This document shows, piece after piece, positions 52,157 to 60,158 of a stretch of 64,000 bases of DNA. The DNA comes from JBGTSJ01 sp041940305 (GTDB lineage: Bacteria; Planctomycetota; Planctomycetia; Planctomycetales; Planctomycetaceae): assembly GCA_041940305.1 (NCBI GenBank), contig JBGTSJ010000012.1, positions 1-64,000 of the forward strand, given 5' to 3'. The notes below the pieces were generated by a model. It was given only the letters and a program-made list of their open reading frames with translations, searched no databases and was not told the origin of the DNA. Position numbers and translations under genes: made by a program. Positions within the stretch are counted from its first letter, which is position 1; every line of letters begins with the position of its first letter.

Positions 52157-53626
52157 ATGCAGCACGTCATCATCACAGCAGTCTGGCTGTGCACAGTATT
52201 GGGCATTGCCGGTTCAGGATGGGCCGCTGATTCCCAGCCCAACGTCCTGATGATCGCCATCGACGATCTCAATGACTGGATCGGCTGCCTCGGCGGTCAT
52301 CCCCAGGCCCAGACCTCCGCCATGGACGAACTCGCGGCCCGCGGGACGCTATTCACCAACGCGCACTGCCAGTCTCCGTTGTGCAATCCGTCCCGCGCCA
52401 GCCTGCTCACCGGACTCAGACCCTCCACCACCGGCATCTATGCTCTGCAACCCGGCATCCGGGCCGTCGACTCCACACGCGACCGCGTCACGCTCCCGCA
52501 GCACTTCGCCGCAGCGGGCTACTTCACTTTCACCTGCGGCAAGATCTTCCACGACGGCTCGATCCCGCCCGCCCAGAGGGCAGATGAATTCGATGTCTGG
52601 GGCCCCGCTCCCGGCATGCCGCGGCCTGACGAAAAGTTCGTCCACCCGCCGGACGATCATCCGCTTATGGACTGGGGAGTCTTCCCCGATGACGACCGGC
52701 TTCAGGCCGACTGGCAGATTGCTGACGCCGCCATCGCGCAGCTCATGGATCTTCCCGACGACCGCCCGTTCTTCGTCTGCTGCGGGTTCCGGCTGCCGCA
52801 CGTCCCCTGCTACGCCTCACAGCCCTGGTTCGACCTGTATCCCGCCGACACGCTCCAGCTCCCCCCCTTCCGCGACGACGACCGGGACGACGTGCCCGAT
52901 TTCGCATGGTACCTGCACTGGAAGCTCCCGGAGCCCAGGCTGTCGTGGGTGCGGGACAACAACGAATGGGAGCCGCTGGTGCGGGCGTACCTCGCCACCA
53001 TCAGCTTCGTCGACAGCCAGGTCGGCCGCGTCCTGCAGGCGCTCGACCAGTCCGGCCACACGGACGACACCATCGTTGTCCTCTGGTCCGATCACGGCTG
53101 GCATCTGGGAGAGAAAGGAATCACCGGCAAGAACACGCTCTGGGAGCGATCCACGCGCGTCCCCCTGATCTTCGCCGGACCCGGCGTCGCCGAAGGAGTC
53201 TGCAATCAGCCCGCCGAACTGCTCGACATCTACCCGACGCTGATCGACCTCTGCGGCCTGCCGCCGCGCGAGGGACTGGAAGGTCACAGTCTGAATCCGC
53301 AACTGCACGATGCTGACGAATGGAGGGCATGGCCCGCCATCACCACCCACGGTCCCGACAATCACACCGTCCGATCACAGCGATACCGCTACATCCGCTA
53401 CGCCGACGGCTCCGAGGAGCTGTACGACATGCACGCGGACCCCAACGAATGGACGAACCTCGTGAATGATGAGGATTCTGCGTCGATCCGCGAGCAGCAT
53501 CGCCGCTGGCTCCCCGAAACCAGCGCGCCCCCGGCCCCCGGCAGCAAATCCCGCCTCCTTGTCAAACAAGGCGACCAATGGTTCTGGGAGGGCGAACCGA
53601 TCCGCGACACGGACCTTGTGAAGTGA
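52157..53626 (+). CDS. Secreted sulfatase (iduronate-2-sulfatase-like)
   Basis: A 489-residue exported hydrolase of sulfate esters. The signal peptide ends near GWAA. Metal ligands start at NVLMIAIDDLND; the activation motif CNPSRASLLTG holds Cys76, to be converted to formylglycine. VVLWSDHGWHLGEKG is the second metal-binding part and VPLIFAGPG follows. The order LMIAIDDLNDWIGCLGGHPQ is typical of the iduronate-2-sulfatase subgroup, which in Planctomycetota acts on sulfated algal polysaccharides. The modifying enzyme is not in the window. Confidence 0.94.
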   Translation: MQHVIITAVWLCTVLGIAGSGWAADSQPNVLMIAIDDLNDWIGCLGGHPQAQTSAMDELAARGTLFTNAHCQSPLCNPSRASLLTGLRPSTTGIYALQPGIRAVDSTRDRVTLPQHFAAAGYFTFTCGKIFHDGSIPPAQRADEFDVWGPAPGMPRPDEKFVHPPDDHPLMDWGVFPDDDRLQADWQIADAAIAQLMDLPDDRPFFVCCGFRLPHVPCYASQPWFDLYPADTLQLPPFRDDDRDDVPDFAWYLHWKLPEPRLSWVRDNNEWEPLVRAYLATISFVDSQVGRVLQALDQSGHTDDTIVVLWSDHGWHLGEKGITGKNTLWERSTRVPLIFAGPGVAEGVCNQPAELLDIYPTLIDLCGLPPREGLEGHSLNPQLHDADEWRAWPAITTHGPDNHTVRSQRYRYIRYADGSEELYDMHADPNEWTNLVNDEDSASIREQHRRWLPETSAPPAPGSKSRLLVKQGDQWFWEGEPIRDTDLVK

Positions 53627-53824
53627 GAGAGGGATCGCGCACAGGCGCTAACACGCAAAACCACGTTCGACGCTTTCCGAAGATCAGACGCTCTGAGCGA
53701 TGGGGGAGTTAGGCGGCAGAGGGGAAGGACGTGCGATGCGAGCATCCCGTTACCAGTCGTCCAGCCGGAACTTTGCGCCTTCGTGCGATCCTTCTTGCAG
53801 TTGAGGTGCACGCAGCCCGCCGGA

Positions 53825-55153
53825 CTACAGCAGGTTCCGCTGCCGCAGCTCGATGAACTGGTTGATCAGCGGAGCCGTCAGTTGTGTCGGCTCGACGTCC
53901 AGCACAAACACGCCGCCGCGGTGCAATGAATGCAGCGCCTGCTCGCGCTCCCGCAGCAGTCGATACGTCACGGTCTTGCGGGCGCCGTCGAGCATCGTCC
54001 CCACCCGCTCATGCACGATCCGTCCCAGCAGCGGCGTGCGCAGCGCGGCGAACAGCACCACGTGCCGCTTCTGCAGGCGCAGCAGCGACGCCCGGAACTG
54101 CTCCGACGTCTCCGCATCGACCACGTCCGACAGCACCACCATCAGCGACCGTTTCGCCTGCCGCCGCTGCAGCGTGGCGAACATCGGGATGAAGTCCGAC
54201 TCCGTCCACGCTACCTCCGCGTCGTACACGCAATCGGCCAGCGCGTTCATCGCCGCCACGCCCGACACCGGCGGCAGGTACCCCCGCACCTGGTTGTCGA
54301 ACAGGCCGATCCCGCAGCGGTCGCCGCTCTGCAGCGCGACGCGGCTGAGCAGCAGGGCGGCGTCGATCGCGCAGTCCAGCTTGGAGCCGCGGTCGGTGTC
54401 GGTCCCCATCAGGCGGCCGCAGTCGATGAGGATCATCACGTCCCTGTGCCGCTCGATCTGGTAGCGGCGGACGATCGGACGCCGGTAACGCGCCGTCGTC
54501 CGCCAGTCGATCCGCCGCGGATCGTCGCCGTAGCGGTACTCGGCGAGCGATTCAAACTCCGTCCCCGCCCCGTGCTGACGGCTGAAGACCAGCTTGTCGA
54601 GCAGCACGATCTCGGCGCCTGCGTCCTTCATCAACTCGTCGCGGGACGCGTACTGCTCGGGGAGCACCTTGATCTGCCCCGGCACGTCATATGACTGCTG
54701 CGCTTCCAGGAACCGGTCCGGCCCCTGCAGCCGCACCCACAATGGACCGAACCGATGCAGCCCGCGCACCGGAATCCGGTAGGTCTGTTCGAGCGTCCGC
54801 GCGCCGCCGCCGGTCTCGAGGTCGAACTCCGCCATCGTAAACCGCGGCCGCGCCGCCGCCGCCACCTCATCCCGGATGTGGCCGCGCGGCAGTGCGTTCG
54901 GTCCGGCTTCGACAGTCCACTCCGCCTGAAACGGCAGGTCCCGTCCGATCAGCGCCGGCAGCCGCCGCCTCACCTTCAGGCCGGCCAGTTGCGTCTTCAG
55001 CACCCGATACTCTTTGACGCAGACTCCCGCGATCCCCACGATCGCGACCAGCAGCACGATCATCGTCGCCAGCGGAAACCACAGCCCGCCGACCGCCAGC
55101 ACGCACAGCCCGGCCGATGCACGCAACAGGTTGACGCCGGGGCGGATGCGCAT
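53825..55153 (-). CDS. DUF58-domain protein
   Basis: A 442-residue protein with one or two N-terminal membrane helices (LRASAGLCVLAVGGLWFPLA, TMIVLLVAIVGIAGVCV) and a C-terminal VWA-like DUF58 region: GDDPRRIDWRTTARYRRPIV, MILIDCGRLMGT (MIDAS-like DxG) and SLMVVLSDVVDAE. DUF58 proteins are partners of MoxR ATPases, thought to insert cofactors or aid folding of partner proteins. The MoxR gene lies upstream in the same direction, separated by the CdiI-like gene. The last gene of the minus-strand cluster. Confidence 0.92.
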   Translation of the reverse strand: MRIRPGVNLLRASAGLCVLAVGGLWFPLATMIVLLVAIVGIAGVCVKEYRVLKTQLAGLKVRRRLPALIGRDLPFQAEWTVEAGPNALPRGHIRDEVAAAARPRFTMAEFDLETGGGARTLEQTYRIPVRGLHRFGPLWVRLQGPDRFLEAQQSYDVPGQIKVLPEQYASRDELMKDAGAEIVLLDKLVFSRQHGAGTEFESLAEYRYGDDPRRIDWRTTARYRRPIVRRYQIERHRDVMILIDCGRLMGTDTDRGSKLDCAIDAALLLSRVALQSGDRCGIGLFDNQVRGYLPPVSGVAAMNALADCVYDAEVAWTESDFIPMFATLQRRQAKRSLMVVLSDVVDAETSEQFRASLLRLQKRHVVLFAALRTPLLGRIVHERVGTMLDGARKTVTYRLLREREQALHSLHRGGVFVLDVEPTQLTAPLINQFIELRQRNLL

Positions 55154-55213
55154 GCGGTGTTGAGGATTGAGGATGGAGGATTGAGGATAGCGGGTGCGGA
55201 CTTGGTTTATTGA

Positions 55214-55624
55214 TCAGTTGTTGGCGCGGAAGTTTGTGATCGCCTGAGCAACTGGCTCCGGCAGTTCTGACAATGTGGCGATGATCGTCTCGAGGCGGCA
55301 TCGCAACTCTGGATTTCGACGCCAGAAATCGGCACTTGATGTCAGCACCGCGCAAAGGAGATCGCCGGGATAGTAGGTGGCGTCCACGAGAGGCTCGATC
55401 TCCAGTGTTTCAATGGCCAGAGGCAGGAGGAACATCAGTCCTTCCCGTTGCCCGATCATGATGCGGAGATCGCTGCTGTTGAACTCTCCGATTGGCTTCT
55501 TCCGCAGGCGAAGACATCGCCCTACCAGACCGGTGTCACCCGGCGCGGGCGATCTGCAGGGAATCCCTTCGAGTTCATCAAGGCACCGACTGCGTCGCTC
55601 TTGGAGGTGATCGTGAATCGACAT
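55214..55624 (-). CDS. CdiI-like immunity protein (CdiI_2 family)
   Basis: A 136-residue cytoplasmic protein from ATG 55624 (GGGAGGCGG upstream). Residues 52-94 read DLRIMIGQREGLMFLLPLAI, IEPLVDATYYPGDLLCAVL, the pattern I know from contact-dependent-inhibition immunity proteins (GQ..GL..L.PLA.E.L......YPGDLL..VL). No CdiA toxin, CdiB or Rhs gene is in the window, so it is an orphan immunity-type protein. It stands between moxR and DUF58 in the same orientation, a place where no such gene is expected. Confidence 0.7.
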   Translation of the reverse strand: MSIHDHLQERRSRCLDELEGIPCRSPAPGDTGLVGRCLRLRKKPIGEFNSSDLRIMIGQREGLMFLLPLAIETLEIEPLVDATYYPGDLLCAVLTSSADFWRRNPELRCRLETIIATLSELPEPVAQAITNFRANN

Positions 55625-55672
55625 AGATCCGCCTCCCCGCAGTCCCTCTGAAGTGCGCCGCATTGCCGCCTG

Positions 55673-56620
55673 TCACCTCGGCACTTCAACCCCCTCCATC
55701 AGCTGCGCCAGCACCTCATCTGCGGTAATGCCTTCCAGTTCGGCGGAGGGGCTGAGGACGACGCGGTGCCGCAGCGCGGGGATCAGCGCGGCTTTGACGT
55801 CATCGGGCGTCACGAAGTCGCGGCCGGAGAAACGGGCCAAGCTCTTGGCCCCCATCAGCAGCATCAGGCCCGAGCGCGGGCTGGCGCCGACGGCCAGCGA
55901 ATCGTCCTCGCGCGTCGCGGACAGGATTCGCTGGATGTAGCCGATCACTTCCTCGCGCACGTGCGTGTCGCGGATCATCTGCCGCGCCGCCACGATGTCC
56001 TGCGGCGCGACGACCGAGTTGACCCCCATCCGCGCCGGGTCCGACAGTCCCCCGGTCGCATGATGCTCCCGCAAGATCCGCTGTTCCTCCTCGGCCGCCG
56101 GGTAGGTCACCAGCACCTTGAACATGAACCGGTCCAGCTGCGCCAGCGGCAGCGGATACGTCCCCTCCTGCTCAATGGGGTTCTGCGTCGCGAACGTGAT
56201 GAACGGCTCGGGCAACTGATGCTGCACGCCGTCGTAGGTCACGTGCAGTTCCTGCATCGCTTCCAGCATGGCCGACTGCGTCCGCGCCGAAGCCCGGTTG
56301 ATCTCGTCCGCGAGCAGGAAGTTGGTGAAGACCGGTCCGCGGCGAAACTCGAAGCTGTGCGTGTCCTCCCGGTACACCGACGAGCCGGTGATGTCGTTGG
56401 GGAGCAGGTCCGGCGTCATCTGAATCCGCCGGTAGTCGAGACTCAGCGCCGCCGCGATCGTTCGCACCAGCAGCGTCTTGGCGACCCCGGGCGGCCCCTC
56501 CAGCAGCACATGCCCGCTGCTGAACAGCGCCGCCAGAGCGAAGTCGACCACCTCGTCCTGCCCGAAGATGACCTTCCCGATCTCCTCGCGGATGGAGTTG
56601 TAAAGTGCGTCCAGCGACAT
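55673..56620 (-). CDS. MoxR-family AAA+ ATPase
   Basis: A 315-residue AAA+ protein: Walker A GPPGVAKT at 42-49, Walker B LADEINRA, sensor FATQNPIEQEGTYPLP and LDRFMFKVLVTYPAAEEEQR. It acts as a chaperone-like ATPase with DUF58/VWA partners in assembling or activating envelope or metal-containing proteins. In this cluster it is encoded after DUF4129 and DUF4350 genes and before the DUF58 gene, the order usual in Planctomycetota apart from the inserted CdiI-like gene. Confidence 0.95.
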   Translation of the reverse strand: MSLDALYNSIREEIGKVIFGQDEVVDFALAALFSSGHVLLEGPPGVAKTLLVRTIAAALSLDYRRIQMTPDLLPNDITGSSVYREDTHSFEFRRGPVFTNFLLADEINRASARTQSAMLEAMQELHVTYDGVQHQLPEPFITFATQNPIEQEGTYPLPLAQLDRFMFKVLVTYPAAEEEQRILREHHATGGLSDPARMGVNSVVAPQDIVAARQMIRDTHVREEVIGYIQRILSATREDDSLAVGASPRSGLMLLMGAKSLARFSGRDFVTPDDVKAALIPALRHRVVLSPSAELEGITADEVLAQLMEGVEVPR

Positions 56621-56790
56621 GGGGGGCGGGGAGTCGGGGTGGGGGTGGTCGGTGTTGTGGATGCGTGGAGGAGGCGCCAGCCGCGGGGACGATTGAGAAT
56701 GGAGGATAGTGGATCGAGGATGGGAGAAGGAGGACCGCGAGGAGATTCAGCGAGATTCCGCGAGCGCCGTGACGTGAGTTCTGCGAGTTG

Positions 56791-56830
56791 AAATCTCAGA
56801 TCTGAAATCTGAAGTTCCTAATTTCAGATC
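56791..56830. repeat. Low-complexity repeat of CAGATCTGAAATCTGA words
   Basis: Short direct and inverted copies of TCAGATCTGAAATCTG lie between the DUF4350 and moxR genes. The same family occurs at 58234, so the DUF4350 gene is flanked by it. Confidence 0.55.
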
Positions 56831-56845
56831 ACGGCTCCTCACCAC

Positions 56846-58171
56846 TCACACACACGCGCTCATCGCAGCAATCGCCCGCACGGTCTCCGATTCCGAGCCT
56901 TTATCCTGTTTCGACAGCAGGGCGTCAACGTCGGCGGCGGCGGCGCGGAGACGCTGCGCGCGCTCGGGATTGCGTCGTGCCACCGCGGCCGCGATCTGAT
57001 CGACGTCCAGTTTCGGATGCGAGATCCCGTGCTCGGCCGCGATCCGCCGCAGTGCACCGTCCCGCACCGACTCCAGCAGGAACGGGCGCGTCCTGCGTCC
57101 CCGGTTGAAAAACCGTGACATGGCGTCCACGTACTCCGCCATCGTCCGCCGCGACGGGTCGGGGGAGGTCAGCGGCGGGCCGATCAGGATCGCCTCCCGC
57201 CACGTCACCACTCCCACGCACAGCAGCAGCGCGGCCACGAGCAGCGCATACCCCGGCCTCGTCAGCAGCCAGAATGGATTCCCGCGGACCGACAGCCCGT
57301 GATAGAACTCGTCGAACACCGCCGTCCGCTCGCCGTCGAACAGCAGGTGCGCGGCGAGCACGCTGTTGTCCGAGTGTCCCAGTGCGTAATTGTTAAACAG
57401 CATCGGGTCACCGACGACGATGATCTCTCCCCTACCGATCTCATAAGCGGCTGCGAGTGTCCGCTTGGCGCCGACGACGTCGCGAAAGGTGAGCTGCCCC
57501 GCCGGCCGCCGCTTGCGCGACGCCACCACGTACAATGACTTCCCCGGCACGGTGATCGTCCGCACGTCGGCAGCGAAAGACTCGAGACTCCCGGTCGCCT
57601 CCACCTCTACCTCCACCCGCGGACCGTCGGCCGCCGCCAGTTCCCCCATCAGTTCGCGCAGCTGCCCCGCCGTCCCCTCGTTGCGTCGCTCCGGCTCTGC
57701 GGCCTCCTCGGCCAGCGGCAAGTCCCGCTGGCTCAGTTCATCGATCGCGACTCCCTCCAGCCCCAGCGCCTCCCAGATCGTCGTGTCGAAGTTCTCCAGT
57801 TCTTCCGTGACCATCATCATCTCGGAGACCTGCGACGGCGCGACGACCACACGCCCCCCCTCCTTCACCCACTCCGCCAGCCGCTGCAGATGCCGCGGCT
57901 CGTAAGCCACCAGCATCGGCTGCGGCCCCCACAGCACCACCGTGCTGTCCGTCTGACGTTTCCCGCCCGGAGGCTCAACGCTGCGGCGCACCGGCAGACC
58001 CAGTTCCGACAGCGTCTCGTACAGCCCCCGCTGCCCGTCCCGCCGCACCCCGTAAGAGTCCGACCCCCGCCCCCCCGAATCCGGCTCCCCCATGAGCGAC
58101 ACGACCCCCCAGACGAGCGAGATCGTCAGGACAGCAATTGATGCGAAGATGACGTGACGGGGGGTGAGCAC
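56846..58171 (-). CDS. DUF4350-domain membrane protein
   Basis: A 441-residue protein with a first membrane helix (VIFASIAVLTISLVWGVVSL), an exported DUF4350 domain (RRDGQRGLYETLSELGLPVR; EWVKEGGRVVVAPSQVSEMM; GRGEIIVVGDPMLFNNYALG; FDEFYHGL) and a second helix (YALLVAALLLCVGVVTW), followed by a cytoplasmic helical tail. DUF4350 proteins accompany MoxR/DUF58/DUF4129 clusters; the domain is GATase-like and its ligand unknown. ATG 58171. Confidence 0.9.
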   Translation of the reverse strand: MLTPRHVIFASIAVLTISLVWGVVSLMGEPDSGGRGSDSYGVRRDGQRGLYETLSELGLPVRRSVEPPGGKRQTDSTVVLWGPQPMLVAYEPRHLQRLAEWVKEGGRVVVAPSQVSEMMMVTEELENFDTTIWEALGLEGVAIDELSQRDLPLAEEAAEPERRNEGTAGQLRELMGELAAADGPRVEVEVEATGSLESFAADVRTITVPGKSLYVVASRKRRPAGQLTFRDVVGAKRTLAAAYEIGRGEIIVVGDPMLFNNYALGHSDNSVLAAHLLFDGERTAVFDEFYHGLSVRGNPFWLLTRPGYALLVAALLLCVGVVTWREAILIGPPLTSPDPSRRTMAEYVDAMSRFFNRGRRTRPFLLESVRDGALRRIAAEHGISHPKLDVDQIAAAVARRNPERAQRLRAAAADVDALLSKQDKGSESETVRAIAAMSACV

Positions 58172-58233
58172 GGGTCAGAGGTCAGTGGTCGATGGTCGAT
58201 GGATTGAGGATCAGCGTGGAATGCGAGAGCGCG

Positions 58234-58283
58234 GATTTCAGATTTCAGATTTGAGATCTGAAATCTGAGATTTGAGATTTGAA
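58234..58283. repeat. Low-complexity palindromic repeat reaching into the DUF4129 gene
   Basis: Alternating TTTCAGAT and TTTGAGAT words around a central GATC. On the minus strand it encodes the last residues and stop of the DUF4129 protein. Confidence 0.6.
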
Positions 58284-58984
58284 CTCTGAGATACCGTCTT
58301 CTGCTGATCCCCGTTCTGCACAGCCGGCGGCACACGCGCAGCGATTGCATCCCGCAACTCCGCGTACGCCCTCCGGCACCGCTCGAAATCATCCGACGAC
58401 GCCGGCTGGCCGCCGTACCATTTGAAGTCGATCGTTTCGACAAACACCTGCAGCGGCTCCTGGATCGGCGTCGCCCGATACTTCCGCAGCAGTTCGCGGT
58501 TGGTGATGCCGGGCCGCTGCGGCCTCTTCTCCGCCTGTTCGATCCGCAGCAGTCCCGCGCGGAACAGCAGCCGCACCGCCTCGATCACCCGTCCTTCATC
58601 CATCGCCGCCTGCGCGAGCGACTCAAACTCCGCCGGCGACTTCGCCGTGTTCTGCCGAGTCCGCGTGGAGAGAGCCCGCTCCGGCAGCCGGGCCGCTCCG
58701 GCGATGCCGCGGATCATGCGGTACGCCAGATAAATCAGCAGTGCGACCAGCCCCACGATGACCGGGTACCTCGCCCCGTTCGGCAGAAAGTCGAGCCACT
58801 CCGCCATCCAGCGGATCGCCTCGATGAACCACTCAATGATCTTGAGCGCCAGCGACTGCGACCCCTCCCCCGACGGCGTATCGGCCCGGTACTCCGGGCG
58901 CTCCAGCACTTCCGCCGCCTTCCGCCGGATCTCCTCCGCATCCGGAATCGCGGCTATCAGCATGGACGGGAATGGATCGATCAC
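58238..58984 (-). CDS. DUF4129-domain membrane protein
   Basis: A 248-residue protein with one clear membrane helix (YPVIVGLVALLIYLAYRMI) at about 72-90 and a C-terminal DUF4129 domain: FESLAQAAMDEGRVIEAVRL, RAGLLRIEQAEKRPQRPGIT and VFVETIDFKWYGGQPASSDD. It belongs to the MoxR cluster and is encoded before DUF4350. The final 14 or so residues (SNLKSQISDLKSEI) come from repeat DNA, so the ancestral C-terminus was probably different. ATG 58984. Confidence 0.88.
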   Translation of the reverse strand: MIDPFPSMLIAAIPDAEEIRRKAAEVLERPEYRADTPSGEGSQSLALKIIEWFIEAIRWMAEWLDFLPNGARYPVIVGLVALLIYLAYRMIRGIAGAARLPERALSTRTRQNTAKSPAEFESLAQAAMDEGRVIEAVRLLFRAGLLRIEQAEKRPQRPGITNRELLRKYRATPIQEPLQVFVETIDFKWYGGQPASSDDFERCRRAYAELRDAIAARVPPAVQNGDQQKTVSQSSNLKSQISDLKSEI

Positions 58985-59151
58985 AAAGTCTCAACCGATT
59001 ACGTCGAACATCACACTAGCCCGCCGCGCCAGCAAGGGCCGAACGTTGCCGAGCGACATCATCTCTATCCGCGTCGAACCTAAGTCCGGTTCCGTCGCCC
59101 GACTCAGTCAAATCATTCAACTGTTGACCGTAGGACCCCGCCAGCCTCACA

Positions 59152-60027
59152 TCACCCTTCCTGCGAGAACAGCGTCCGTTCTTCCGTCGTTCCCTCGTCA
59201 ACCGGCGCGGCTGCCACCTCCTCGGCCAGCAACTGCAGATCGTAGTTCTCCACCTTGCATCGGCCGGAGAAGTAAAAGACGGTCACTCCCGCCGCATACA
59301 GGCCCAGAGTGCACGAATACAGGACCGCGACGGCCAGCGACTGCAGCAGGATGCTCGGCAACAGCTGCCCCAACTGCACCATGCTCGACTCGATCAGTCC
59401 GAGCAGCAGGATTAACCCGCAGGCGGGAAGCATTCGCTGCTTGTTAAGTTCGATGCTGCGCCCCATGCCGGCCAGCGGCCCCTTTCGCTCCAGCATGATG
59501 GCCGGCAGCGCCACCGAGAACAGCCCCGCCAGCAGGATGCCCGGTATGTAGCACGCCATCGTCCCGATCTGAACGCAGATCCAGCGCAGAAACCACATGG
59601 CGATCAGCGGCCACGCCCGACGCAGGCTGCGGCGGATTGCCTCTCCCACGCCGGGACGCTTTCCCAGGATCGCCCCGGCCACGATGAACACCAGGGCCCC
59701 CAGCGCCAGCGGCTCCGCGATGCGGTAGGCGATCGCCATCAGCGGCAGCGTGATAACTCCCAGATGTGTGAACATCTCGATCAGATCCTCCGGCCGCATC
59801 CGCGCGGGATCTCCAAGCGACTCCGCGATTTCCTGGATCGGCCCGAGACCGAAGTACATCGCCACCGTCAGCGGTACGGCGAGAATCGCCAGCGAAACCT
59901 TGAGCAGCGTGCCGAATCGTTCCCGGACCAGCAGCAGCGCTTCATCCAGCACGCCGCCGATCGACAGTTCGCGAATGCGAAACGGGCGCGACTCCGGAGC
60001 GAATGAGACTGCCGCGTTCGTCGCCAT
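59152..60027 (-). CDS. Polytopic membrane protein of unknown function
   Basis: A 291-residue protein with about six membrane helices, including LLVRERFGTLLKVSLAILAV, LALGALVFIVAGAILGKRPG and PACGLILLLGLIESSMVQLG. The pattern FRIRELSIGGVLDEALLLVR followed by helices resembles YciC/DUF975-type or glycerophosphodiesterase-associated membrane domains, found in Planctomycetota next to DUF4129 genes. No catalytic motif. ATG 60027. Confidence 0.75.
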   Translation of the reverse strand: MATNAAVSFAPESRPFRIRELSIGGVLDEALLLVRERFGTLLKVSLAILAVPLTVAMYFGLGPIQEIAESLGDPARMRPEDLIEMFTHLGVITLPLMAIAYRIAEPLALGALVFIVAGAILGKRPGVGEAIRRSLRRAWPLIAMWFLRWICVQIGTMACYIPGILLAGLFSVALPAIMLERKGPLAGMGRSIELNKQRMLPACGLILLLGLIESSMVQLGQLLPSILLQSLAVAVLYSCTLGLYAAGVTVFYFSGRCKVENYDLQLLAEEVAAAPVDEGTTEERTLFSQEG

Positions 60028-60108
60028 GTGCCCGATCGGTGGCTCAGTCGGTCAGAGATTGTGCTCCGTCCGGACGAGCGCGGAGCCGTGACCTGCCACG
60101 TTAACGAC

Positions 60109-60139
60109 GAAACCCCGGTCTCCACAAGAAACCGGGGCT
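60109..60139 (-). terminator. Terminator of the 60159 coiled-coil gene
   Basis: Arms 60109-60118 and 60130-60139 (AAGCCCCGGT with ACCGGGGTTT on the minus strand), 11-base loop, followed by TTTCGT on that strand. Confidence 0.75.
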
Positions 60140-60158
60140 TGCGTGTGCCAGGTCCAGA

